NCBI GenBank assembly: GCA_033977485.1
Contig: CM066982.1
Span: 30,482,218-30,546,217, forward strand
DNA: 64,000 nt
Reading direction: 5' to 3'
Origin: Hydrangea macrophylla
Taxonomy: Eukaryota; Streptophyta; Magnoliopsida; Cornales; Hydrangeaceae
The notes beneath the pieces were generated by a model. It was not told the DNA's origin. It saw only the letters and a program-made list of their open reading frames with translations, and did no database searches. Positions 46,390 through 57,072 of this stretch are shown here, piece after piece (the stretch's first letter is position 1; every line of letters begins with the position of its first letter). A program made the translations under genes and the position numbers.

Positions 46390-47262
46390 ACAACAGGTGC
46401 GCTACCAGACGAGAAACAATAGGCCCGCCTGGTCAAGTACCGGGCGGCCCGATACCATCTCGTTGACGGTATCCTCTACAAGAGGGGATTCTCTATCCCG
46501 TACCTCCGCTGTGTCCACCCCGCGCAGGTCCAAGCGGTATTGTTTGAAATCCACGAAGGAGTATGCGAGAATCACATCTAAGGCCGGGCATTCTCCAGGA
46601 AGGCCCTATTGCAAGGTTACTACTTGCCAACCATGGCCCGGGATTCTCAAGAGTACATCAGAAGGTGCGATAAGTGTCAAAGATACTCCCCTATGATCAA
46701 CCAACCGGGAGAGCTCCAAACACCGATCCATAGCCCCTGGCCGTTCGCCCAGTGGGGTATCGGCATTATCGGTCCCATGTCGATGGGAAAAGGACAAGTC
46801 AAGTTCGCCGTCATCGCTGTTGATTATTTCACCAAATGGGCAGAGGCCGAGCCCTTGGCAACAATAACTGAACGAAAAATGGAAAGCTTCGTGGAAAGGA
46901 ATATCCTCAGTAGGTTCGGCATCCCTCGGGTTCTGGTCAGTGATAACGGCAGACAATTCGACACCCCTATGTTCAGGCAGTTCTGCTCGGGCTACGGGAT
47001 ACTCAATCACTATTCTTCCCCCGAGCACCCTCAAGCCAATGGTCAAGCCGAGGTGACAAACCGGACAATCTTGCAGTCAATCAAAATAAGGCTTGAAAAC
47101 GCCAAAGGGCTGTGGGCTGAAGAACTGCCAACCCTCATGTGGGCCTACCGCACTACACCCCGAGCGGTAACAGGTGAGACACCATTCTCTTTAACCTACG
47201 GATTCGAGGCGGTGGTCCCAGAGGTCATGGGTCATCCACGAGGACCAACTTTTCCTCCCTAG
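46390..47262 (+). pseudogene. Integrase domain, catalytic Asp changed and C-terminus lost
   Basis: The N-terminal zinc site is HEGVCENH, a TAA, then CDKCQRYS. The core begins QWGIGIIGPMSMGKGQ where the family has Asp in place of the second Gly, so the first catalytic residue is missing. The second Asp (VSDNGRQFD) and the Glu (QANGQAEVTNR) remain. The frame stops after FEAVVPEVMG, where plus-strand similarity ends and the antisense ORF begins. The enzyme would be inactive. Confidence 0.85.
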
Positions 47263-48481
47263 CGGCCTGCTCTTCCACAATAGGGTCCCCGATCGGTGCA
47301 ACTTTAGCAACGACCTCGATGTCAGCTTGGCCCTCCTTCCAGTAACTAGACTCTGCCCACGAGTAGCCAGATAGGTCCCAGTCGGGGTGGTCGGTAGCAG
47401 CTCACTTAGCCAAATCAGTGTAGCCAGTAAGGAATCCTGCCTCGAACTCCTCCTCGGCGTCCTTGGCTTCAGCGTCCCGAGCGGCGGCGAGCTTAGAAAG
47501 TGTAGCCGTCATGGCCGCCAGGTCTTTCTCGGCAGTGGTCTTCCCGGCTTTCGCGGATGCAGCTTTCATCTCTGCAACCTTCTGACCAGCCCGCTCGGTT
47601 GAGAGAGAGTCGCGGGTCTCCCCTAGCTCCAGGGCCACTGCCTGGGACTTTTCCTCCTCCACGGAGAGAGAAAATTCCGTGGACTCCCGGGCAGCCTTCT
47701 CCACCGACAAGGCGGCCTCCGCAGTGGCCAACCTCTCGACAATACCGGGAAGGGTAGCTTCAGCCCCTGCCGCAATGCAGCCAACCTGCAAGATCAAACA
47801 ATGTCAGTATAAATATGAAAAAATGGCTTAATGTTCATGTTACAGAATGACTTACCATGTGACTGATGCTGTAGAGCCAACCTATTATGGCCTCGGGACT
47901 CAGCAGAGTGCATTTGTCTACCTGACTTTACAGCAGCCCGGGCCGGACCCTTCCGCGGACGTCGTCCGCCGTCTCGACCGTCGGCCTTGAAGAGGGACCC
48001 GCGCGAGCCGTCTCCTCTATGCTGGGGAAGGAGACCCCGGACGGCTTGGCGGCGGAAGGAAGAGGTGATGGTGCGGCAATAGTAACACCGGGCGTCGAGG
48101 TCGCAGCAGCATCCCTGTCTGCCCGAATTAATATTACCCAGGAGATCCTTTTGAGGGGCTAGCCCTCGATGGGGTCTTGCTTCTTCCTATTCTAGTCGGC
48201 CCGAGCCATCAGGTGTAGACACCCCGATTTTGACCGACCGTCGAATTTAGGAGAGCGTCACCTCCACATCCGATGATGATAAGGACCGAAAGATTCGAAG
48301 TATTCCAAGCTCTTCAGAAAGTTCTCCAAACGCAATAAAATTTCACAGAAAGAAGGAAATACCAGGTATTTAGGAGAATTCGGGTATAAAATATCACTTT
48401 TGGAAAAGATCTTCAAAGATAAGTTTTTTTTTAGAAAAAGGAGAGAAGAAAAGACCTAAAAGGAGAAGTTCAACAAAAAAT

Positions 48482-48805
48482 GGCACACGGCAGTATTCCG
48501 CGGCACTCAGTGAGTGCCGAACAACATTCAGTGAGTGCCGGCCCGGCATTTACTAAGTGCCGCCGACATTTTCTGACTGTCGTTTGCTTTTAAAGTCCGT
48601 ATGTTGTGATACAATACGTATATGTATGCGGATAAAAACAAAAAACTGATAAAGTAAGGTTGACAAAAATGCGGCAAACAATAATTTAGCGCGGCACTTA
48701 CTGAGAGCCGCGCGGCAGTCATAGAATGCTGCTGCGGCTTTCACGGAATGCCGCAGCGGTATCCACTGATAGCCGCAGAGGATTTTTGACTGCCGCCCTA
48801 TGCAG
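48482..48805. repeat. Array of short GC-rich palindromes in the solo LTR
   Basis: About ten imperfect copies of CGGCACTCAGTGAGTGCCG-like units, many self-complementary, are separated by irregular spacers. The array ends about 100 bp before the TATA box. It is probably U3 regulatory sequence; the role is inferred. Confidence 0.75.
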
Positions 48806-48906
48806 CAGTCTGTCTATTTTCAGGAAGTACGTATTGTACCACCAAATGAGATGTTTACACCTGTCTTTTACTCCGAATTAACTGAGAATACTTGGTAATT
48901 TTTGTC

Positions 48907-48914
48907 TATAAAAG
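48907..48914 (+). promoter_or_regulatory. TATA box of the family D LTR
   Basis: TATAAAAG stands alone in a suitable context, followed by A/G-rich leader sequence. The sister copy has TATAAATA at the matching place (59173-59180, minus). Confidence 0.65.
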
Positions 48915-51900
48915 AGAGGAAGATATACAAGATAAAAAACACAAGAGACACACAAGAAATAACTACCACTACACTAACACATATTTGAGAGAGAAAAGAG
49001 AGAGTTTGGAGAGCTTGAAGAAGAGCTTGGAAGATCTTCAAAGTAGAAAAACTTTGAGGATAGTTTGGAGGTGATCTTCTAACCATAAGTTGTTTCTTTT
49101 CATTCTTTCTTTTAAGCCTTTAATCTTCAAACTATTTAACTTTCTTTGTTTTCATTTCTTCTTGTTGTTTATACTTCCCTCTTGAGATTCTTAGAGATCC
49201 TCAATATCTCTCTTGAAAACTCTTGAGTTTGATCCCTTGATTCCATATAAGCTTGTGCTTCCCATGGAAAACTTAAGGTTGATCATCTTTTACATAAGGA
49301 CAAGTGGATGAATCCAAACCCCTACCATGGTTTGGATCCTCTAGTCTTGTTTAAGTTTTCATTATCTTTTGTTTCTTCTTAGATTGGTTTGAAAGCATCT
49401 ATGAATTTGGAGTAAACAAGTTTTACCAAAAGATTCTTTGATGGATTTAGAGTATTTGCTCTCTTAGTCTTCTTTATTTCATTTCTTCTTTTTGTTTATA
49501 CTTTTCTTTTGAGATTCTTGGAGATCTTCAATATCTCTCTTGAAAGCTCTTGAGTGTGATATTTTGAATCTCATGTAAGCTTATACTTCACATGGGAGTC
49601 AAAGTTTGATCATCACTCCATTTTATAAGCAAATAGATGGATCCAAGTCCATACTTATGACTTGGGTCCTCTAAGCTTGAGTTTTCATGGAGTCTCCTTA
49701 TATTCCTAGAAAACTCATGAGTTTTAGTTATGTCTTGATCTCCAATGACCATCAAATGGTAGGAGAAGTGGTTTGGTTTAAACCCAACTTCATGATTTAA
49801 TAGTTGGGGTTAACGAATAAAAGTTGAACTTGACAAATGAAAACAGTGAGTTCACAAACTGTTTTTGATCAAAGATTTTTAGTTCGAAATCTAACCGTTG
49901 GAATCGAATGAAACCAATGGGAAAGTGTCAATAACACAATGTTCTACCACTGTAATTTTTTCTTTAAGGTAGTTTCATGTTTAAAATGGTTTGATCATGA
50001 GTTTTGTGGAGTCACTACAATCTGTCCAGATTTTCAGAACAGCAACACTCTTTTGAAATAAGTAAATCAGAACTTTGGTAAAGTATTTGTGACCCAAAGT
50101 AATTTTTTTTAAGTAGATTAATGTGTTAGGAAGTCACCCTAAAAAGAACAAGGCATTTCTGATCTTTTTGCTATTTTTAAAAAATCAAACAATATCTCTG
50201 GACAGAGAGTTGTACATCTCTGAGTGATGTCTGGTTCTTGTCCTTTTCCCAGAGATCTAACCGTTAAAACTTTGATTTTCTTTTTGATTTGAAAACTAGA
50301 CTCACAGAGGCATCTTGTGTCCAAAATTCACCGACATCAAACCATGGGAAACATACTTTTTCTTTTTTTTAAGTTCTGGTCTGCTCTCTGCAATTTTCAG
50401 AATTTTATGACATATTTGACCAACTTTGTAAATAATGGTCCAAATGACTTTTCTATGACCTAGGACTCAAACCATGTTTTAATAATGATCAATTAAACTT
50501 GAATTCAAAGTTTAAGTGATCCAAATCAATGAATATCTCATAATTCACTCTTGTTCATGTATATATTCATCCATGTGGCTTGATGTTTGGTAATTAGGAC
50601 TTGTCCACTTTAGATTTAATTACACTTAATAGATTTAAGCTAGAAATCTAGGATTGTTATTTAAGATCTAACTTTATATTTTGTATATCATATGGACTAA
50701 CCCTTTGTTTTGTAGCGCTATTAAGGTATGATTTCTTGAACTCCTTTTTAGTTTATTTTAATTTCTTGATTTTATCGATTTTTCGACTTAATGCGCGACA
50801 CCTTAGAATTAGGTTTTGCCTTATGTGTATATGTGATTAGAGACTCTTTTCCTAGGTTTTATTTAATTGCATGCATCGCACGTTTAATATTTGCGGTTGG
50901 ATCCCGGATAAGTTCTCTAGTTCCCTATTTGCATATCATATTGCTTGCTACTTGAATTACGTGGCTTTTGAATGATATTTTGTAAATTGGAAATTTTACA
51001 CCATTTCGACATACTTGTGTAATGTATATTTATACGTATGTATTAACTGAGGGCACATTTAAATTAATAATTCGATTAAAATGATGTTAAGTAGAGGCCT
51101 ATCGCGAGATAGGATGAGAAGGGGTGTTTTAGCCCGATGGACTCCTTCCCTTCTCATTCCATAATCCCCGGACCTAGTTAATCTTTGGTTTCGCAAAAGA
51201 TCAGTTCCCTTTTGAATGGTTTCTTAATTTTTCCTTTTAAAAATTAAGTGGCGACTCATTTGTTTCGAACTTAAAATTTAGAAAAGATTTTAAAAGAAAA
51301 GTTGTGGGTAAAAGAAAGAAAATTGCGATATCCACATTAGGGCCGCCTCCTTTTCCTTCAGAGCCGCCGTACTCTTGGGAGCCATTTTTGTAAAACCAAG
51401 GAAGAGCGCATGAGAGCTCAGTAAAGTGCCAAATAAAAAAAAGTAACCGGAAAGTCAAGTAACGGAAGAAATTACCAGGAATGATCGACGGGAGTATGGA
51501 AGCTTCGAAGCGATGCTTGGGCTCATAAGAAACCTTCGGGTTTCCCGATCGGGTCAGCACCTTATTGATGTCGGTCGGGTCCTCCACCAAAGACAAGATC
51601 CTCGCTTGGCACTCGTCAGGAAGACTGAGCGGGTCAACTGACCCCACTGCAAAGCAAAAATACAAATGGGTTAGTCGTGGTAAAACAAAGAGACTAATCA
51701 TGAAAGGAAAGTGATTGGGCTTACTCCTCAACTGCCCTGCCCAGGAGGTCCTCAAATGCACACCCGGTGCCTCTTCACATAGCCCCAGGGTGGATACTTG
51801 GAAAAATTTCTTCTTCCACCCCTTATTATTGCTCGGGCAGTTGACTATGATCATCTTCCGCCCCTGCCTGGCCCCAAGCAAGAAGAGGCCGGACTCCCCG

Positions 51901-53211
51901 TGAACTTGGAATGGCCGGTGGGTCCAAAAGAACTCCTGTAGGGTAAGCTCGTACCCGAAGACTTGGGGTCACAAGGAGATGGATCCCATCAGACAACGCC
52001 AACTGTTCGGGGCGAGCTGCCCTGGGGAGATCCCGAGGTAGATGAGTGCATCCCGGGCAATAGGATGGAGCGGTAGGCAAATGCATGCCATAAAGGCGTC
52101 CTCGTACAAGGTAACGAAGCCCGATTCGTGGAAGTGAGCCCCGGCATTATGGACTGACAGAGAGAAAGGGCCGGGAATATCGTATCTCTCCCTAATCCGA
52201 CCCAAATCAGGGACGCGCAGGGTGCTGATGATCGACTCGCAGGCGAAAACTACGCCGGGACTGTTCGGTACAGACCCTTCGTCGCCCGACTCCCGAGACG
52301 CCGAGGACACAGGAGAGCCCCGGCGCGTTTCCTCGTGAGATGCCCGGGCAAGGATCCTTCCCTCACTGTGCTGATCAGAGAGGGCCAAGAAAGGAGGGTC
52401 TAGGCTTGTGCTCAGAGTTCCCGATCGTGACTACTCGTCTTCCGATCGGAATGACGAGTCGAAGTCAGAGTGGCACGTATCTAAGTCTACGGTGGACCTA
52501 GGAGGCAGATGACGACCTGAAAATGGGTCAAGGACTCCAAGCCTGAGATACAAGTGAGGCAGATCTAATGACCTAAAGGGCAGGTCGTACAAGACTCTAG
52601 ATGAAAAGTAACACTCTCTCAAGACTCTCCTGGGGACACCCGTTCAGTCCAACTGCCCTAAAGTACCTCCTAATTGGAAGAAATAACAGAACCTAAGAAA
52701 GGAAAAATCCCACGCCCGTTCTGACCTAAGTGGGTTCGCTCCCTCCAGGTTCGCTCAGAAAAGAAGAAGATAGTGAAGAACTGAAGACAGAAAGGAGAGA
52801 CTTACAAAGTTTAGCGCAGAAAAGGGATCGAGAATCTTGCTCGGGATCTTGTTCGCTCTCAAACCGCTCGGTAATCTTTATCACTTGGCAGCAGGAATTG
52901 AAGAAATGAACAAGTGTTCCGTATATAGGAATAACGGGCGGTCCAGATCAATTGGATCCAACGGCTCAGGAGATTTCCCGCCAAAAACCGTCTGACAACT
53001 GTCACCACAGGCACGTGAAGGGTTGCCTCAACTACTCCCTGACACGTGGCAACACCAACGCCCGGGCTCCTCTCTGTACCGGTTGGTTATTCCATCGGGT
53101 GATTTGGAAGGTGGGTCCCCTCCCGGGAAGCATTCCCGAAGGGTATCCGGACGGTTTCCAAGGCGATACTGATTTTCGATCCTCACCCGGTGAAGCATCC
53201 AGTCAGTTCCG

Positions 53212-53226
53212 AAAATGGGGGGCAGC
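53212..53226 (+). promoter_or_regulatory. Polypurine tract of the 12.7-kb element
   Basis: The word AAATGGGGGGCAGC directly precedes the 3' LTR (TGATGTG). It is the same as in the gag-only element, which fixes the LTR start at 53227 rather than at the next TG. Confidence 0.8.
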
Positions 53227-53836
53227 TGATGTGTCCAAGATTATCCAGTCATGGAGTCAGTCTGCCACGTCACCAGGAGGTGCTGGTTACTTCGGTAACG
53301 ACGCCAATAGCCCAGCGATCCCGAGGTGTTCGTCAGGACCGCCCGGTTTGTGCCAACGGACCGGGCATGAAAGGCCGCGACATCCCGTGGACCTGGCGTA
53401 ACCAGCAGTTTCCTAAAGCAACTACAAGACTGCAAGAGGGAATGTGGCAGTTTCCTAAACCGCTTAGGAAACTCTCCCCAAATCATGCAAATCAATTGTA
53501 ATCAGATTAGGCTTCCTAATCTGACTAGCTTACCTTATATGGGTGGACTCTTGCACCTATAAAAGAGCCCACCTACCCTGTCTACAGGGATTCGAAGAAC
53601 TCTCTAGCTAACAAGCATAGAACACATAATTCACCATTGTACGCATATACCCGGCCGGTATTACTAGTAGTGCCGCCATCTTTGTTGGCCCACCAGGCCC
53701 GCTGGTGATCTGCTAGTGAACGCGCACAGACGCAACCGTGGACGTAGGTCACCTTGTTAACGGGGCCGAACCACATATAACTTGCTTTTGTCTTTTTCTC
53801 TCTTTAGATCCTTCTTACCAATTTTCGGCATCATCA
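53227..53836 (+). repeat. 3' LTR of the 12.7-kb element
   Basis: It begins TGATGTGTCC and ends CATCATCA. TATAAAAG is at 53558-53565. Differences from the 5' LTR are scattered single bases and a short deletion near 53420. Confidence 0.9.
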
Positions 53837-54476
53837 GATACATTTACCATTTTACACATAATGATACATATATATATATATCATGCCTATGTATAGATAT
53901 ATAACTGCTTCCTTAAATAAAAATCTTACCATATCCAATTTGATTTTACATATCAAATAAATTTGTTCCTTAAATAAAGTTGTTACCATGATTGTAGGTA
54001 TACTTTACACCATTTCTAAGGTATATCCTTCATCCACCATTTTCTTTCCTACATTTGATCATCATAGTTGATTATTCATACTATTTGTGAGAGTTTTGAT
54101 AGTGCAAAATTTTATACTTCAAAAAAAAAAAGCATCAAAGATAATGTGAAAATTTGCAATAACCGTGAAATAGTGTGAAATTTCATACTTCAACACAACA
54201 AAAACGTATCAAAGACAGTGAGGAATATTGCAACAACTAGAATTGTGAAATTTCACACTACTTTTTTTTTTATTATATAAAACTTCTCATATCAAATAAC
54301 TAGAAGTGTGAAATTTAACACATCATTGAGATATTTATGAGTGTTAAATTTCGCATATAGTGTTAATTTTTGCATAACTAAGTGTTAAATGTATTTGCAT
54401 TTCCAGATGTTAAATTTGATATGATAGTGCGAAATTTCACACACATTTTTAAAGTGTTTTTTTTTAAATTGTGGGA

Positions 54477-54494
<18 letters not shown>
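53837..54494. other. AT-rich DNA with repeated GTGAAATTT motifs
   Basis: Words such as GTGTGAAATTTCA, GTGAAATTTCACAC and TGCGAAATTTCACAC recur about eight times between 54110 and 54445. A CT microsatellite (54481-54514) follows. No gene is seen. Confidence 0.5.
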
Positions 54495-54517
<23 letters not shown>

Positions 54518-54793
54518 TAACATTTACAGTGATCCCAAGGTAGAAGCAATCCAATATGACCCCACATCTCCTTTTCTTCTAATCCATGACCCAATCCACA
54601 GGTCTTATATCTTCAATTCAACAATCAAGTCCATTATCACACCCAAGAATTGCTTTCATCCTCTTAAGCCACTCTTGTGCACCCATTATAAGCCTATGTG
54701 TCCACCTAAATGGTCCGGTGCCGGCCGGAACATATTGGCAGTGATTGCTTGGATATTCACTTGGTGGCTCACCGAGGCGGTGCCCATGCCGAT

Positions 54794-56142
54794 TGATCGG
54801 GAGAGAACAAATCCTATTTATACGCCTTAACGAGCATTTGTTAGTACCTTTTTATCCTGTTTTTGTATATTTTTACTTCGTTTTCTAATTTCTGACAGGT
54901 TTTGGAAGAAATCAACTAAACTAGGCTAAACAGGGTGAAAAAGCAGAAGAAAAGAAGCTGAAAAAGCCAAGTCGCGCGCGCGACCCGCGTCCGCGAAAAC
55001 CAGAAACCGCTCGCGCGATCCGCTCGCGCGAGATCCCCAGAATCGCTCGCGCGATCCGCTCGCGCGAAGGTCCAAATGTCGCGCTCGCGCGATATGTGGA
55101 AAAATCAAAGTTGCGTATTTCAGTATTCTGAAGACTCCTGTGCAAACGAGATGTCCTAACTGCGTCCAGATTGTAAATTACATCAGTTTCAGTTCGTCTC
55201 GAGTTAGAAAGGCTTCCAAAAACTTGTTGTAATCTATATATACTCTATTTTACTTCAAATTAAGGGTTACACACCCATCCATACACATTCTACAAACATA
55301 CTTCCAGCCATTGAAGGGAGGAAAGCAAGGAGAAGAAGAAGAAGACCAAGGATTTCCATGGCCTCCTCCATCAACCTCTTGCTATCTATCACTTCTATGG
55401 ACGGCTAGATCTTAGATCTAGGGTTTCAATGAAACCCTAGCCAAGTAATAGGGTTTTATTTATGTTTTTATTTTAGTTTTATTATGTATGGATGACAGTC
55501 ACATGTTGAGGGGATTTTTATAAATAAATCGTGCTTCTATTGATTAAATCATTACTTTCAGAATTTATTCTTGTCTTAGATCTATTTTGATTGTGATGTG
55601 CTCAACGATCTATTCTTGCTGTGCTTGTTTAGATTGTTTACATGTGATGGTGCTTTATTGATTCGTGCTATCAAGTATCCGAATAGTCCATGCCTAGGTT
55701 AGATGGATTAGATCACAACCCTAGTTTAGTGTGGGATAATTCATGCTAACTGCAGATGGATTATGTTGGTGCTTGAACCATGATTATCTTCTTGTAGGAG
55801 GAATTGGGCTTGTAGCTACAATTCCCCATATTCATCCAATGTAATAAGTTAAAGTAATTCATAAATATTCCTATTATGAAGCTAGTGGTGGATTTGCAAT
55901 CCTAGGTTCCCTTAAACATTATTCAAAACAACTATTTAAATTGCTTTAATAGTTTAGATTAATTTTTATGTTCTTAGTTTAATTCAAAATAAAATAAAAT
56001 CCGTTTTCTTAATTAACTAAATTTAGGTTTTAAAATTAAGTTGCTGTAGTAAATCAATCTCTGTGGGTTCGACCTTTACTTCCACACTGCAAATCTTTTG
56101 AAAAGTAAAGAATACTTTTATATCTTGATACTGACAACATCA
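54794..56142 (+). mobile_element. Solo LTR, family E (1349 bp), in the transporter-like gene
   Basis: It begins TGATCGGGAGAG and ends ACAACATCA, with a perfect 5-bp duplication CCGAT (54789-54793 and 56143-56147). Removing it and one CCGAT restores the PMPITSM reading. A CpG-dense palindrome cluster (54973-55095) lies about 140 bp before a TATA-like CTATATATA (55233-55242). No coding domain or PBS lies inside. The orientation is inferred from the TATA box. Confidence 0.85.
54973..55095. repeat. TCGCGCGA palindrome cluster in the family E LTR
   Basis: CGCTCGCGCGATCCGCTCGC occurs twice, and further TCGCGCG words occur several times, in an otherwise AT-rich element. It is rich in CpG and self-complementary. 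Confidence 0.8.
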
Positions 56143-56165
56143 CCGATAACATCCATGTTGTCTCT

Positions 56166-56181
56166 CTCTCTCTCTCCTTCC

Positions 56182-56213
<32 letters not shown>

Positions 56214-57072
56214 TTGTGGAGACAGAGTTTCAGAAAGAGTCAATACATATATATATATATATGTGTGTGTACATGTGGACCCATATCTTCATTGAATGAT
56301 ATGTATCTACAATCAAAGAATTTGGTTTTAAAATTTGAAAACCCTTGATTTTGGGTGTTTCTAAATTTGAAAGGGAATGACTCCTTTGATTGGTTTTTGG
56401 GGTAGTCTGGTCACCAAACAAAAATATGGACCTATCGCTAAAATGTTTATGGATTGGATCTATTGCAACAAACTTACAGTAGATTGGATTTAATACTAAT
56501 TAACCCATTAAAATTTAGAAGCTAAGAGATGGAGGTGAAATTTCTTAGAAATTTAGCATTAAATCCCCGAGTTTGTACTTTACAAGTATAAAAGAGATGG
56601 AGATTTTCACTATTTTTTATAGGGTCCCTCATATTTAGGGATTAGTCATATTTGGTCCTTGAGACATTGAATTGAAATATTTAAGGACTAAGTGACCCGT
56701 ACACCACAATGGACCAGCCATACAATGATAATGGATCACCTTAGCTCTCTCTCTCTCTCTCTCTTCTCCGATGACTAGGCAGTAGTCATAGTCATCAGCC
56801 AAACCTAGGGATTCCAGAGAGTTGATTTGAAGAGGAGAGAACAAACCGCAAAATCAGTCGTTTTCATGCCGCCAAGAAGATAAAGGTTTCGAACATGGCA
56901 AAATCAACTAGTTCAATTCTTTGTTGTTAAAGGCGTACCTAAGGCTCAGGTTCAGGCTTTGCGCTTAGCTTTGCCTAGGCGAAGCCCCTTCAACTATGGT
57001 CTGCCTAGGAGCACTTTTCTTGCGCTTTTTTTTTTTTTTTTGGAATACATGACCAAGGTGCAAAGCCCACGC
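56166..57072. other. Intergenic DNA with microsatellites
   Basis: CT and TA runs (56160-56212), a TA/TG run near 56246-56270 and CT repeats near 56744-56763 are present. GCCTAGGCGAAGCC-type words near 56970-57010 suggest an older repeat, cut by the next solo LTR. No gene is supported. Confidence 0.5.

Larger units (their letters stand above)
48214..51336 (+). mobile_element. Solo LTR, family D copy 1 (3123 bp)
   Basis: It starts TGTAGACACCCCGATTTTG, ends GCGATATCCACA, and is flanked by TCAGG (48209-48213) and TTAGG (51337-51341), a 5-bp duplication with one mismatch. An inverted sister copy at 57073-59719 has a perfect duplication. No PBS or coding domain lies inside, so a solo LTR of a long-LTR gypsy (Ogre-like is possible) is the best reading. 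A palindrome array (48482-48805) precedes a TATA box (48907-48914). An internal segment near 49140-49290 is repeated near 49460-49600. It is inserted in the antisense ORF region. Confidence 0.85.
47240..52625 (-). pseudogene. Antisense ORF of the Tat-like element, multi-exon
   Basis: Minus strand, from about 52625 to 47240, interrupted by the solo LTR at 48214-51336. The first exon holds FDSSFRSEDE, a TAG, then PFSLSVHNAGAHF, LPLHPIARDALIYLGISPGQ, LAPNSWRCLMGS, a TGA and LQEFFWTHRPFQV. This matches the putative gypsy-type transposon domain (Pfam Transposase_28, from memory). Introns with GT-AG ends are seen at 51647-51724, from 51475 downwards (acceptor unclear), and at 47786-47854 (GTAAGT to TTGCAG). 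The last exon is a long coiled coil (GIVERLATAEAALSVEK and onward) with a TGA and then HPDWDLSGYSW. Such antisense ORFs are described for Tat elements; their function is unknown. Confidence 0.75.
41149..53836 (+). mobile_element. Tat-lineage-like Ty3/gypsy retrotransposon, 12.7 kb, degenerate
   Basis: The LTRs are 41149-41758 and 53227-53836 (610 bp each), with a PBS after the 5' LTR and a polypurine tract before the 3' LTR. Order: gag, protease, RT, RNase H, integrase on the plus strand, then a long antisense ORF region before the 3' LTR. The gypsy domain order plus the antisense ORF points to the Tat group. The flanks give only an imperfect duplication (GATAG plus one base against GATAC). 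The 5' LTR start is mutated (TCATATG against TGATGTG). Many stops and frameshifts make it non-autonomous now. A solo LTR (48214-51336) is nested in it. Confidence 0.9.
54530..56165 (+). pseudogene. Tonoplast dicarboxylate transporter-like gene, split by a solo LTR
   Basis: The plus strand reads SPFLLIHDPIHRSY, STIKSIITPKNCF, then GRNILAVIAWIFTWW and LTEAVPMP. Across the insertion (54794-56142) the codon is restored and continues ITSM at 56147-56158. This matches the N-terminal and first transmembrane part of plant tonoplast malate/dicarboxylate carriers (SLC13 family, TDT). The second membrane segment is garbled (LLCTHYKPMCPPKW), there is no ATG at the expected place, and no later exons are found to 64000. 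It is a gene fragment or a dead gene. A CT/TA microsatellite follows directly. Confidence 0.7.

Noticed and set aside
48482..48805. CRISPR-like repeat array
   Set aside because: Units are degenerate palindromes with irregular spacers in a plant LTR; no cas genes and wrong kind of genome.
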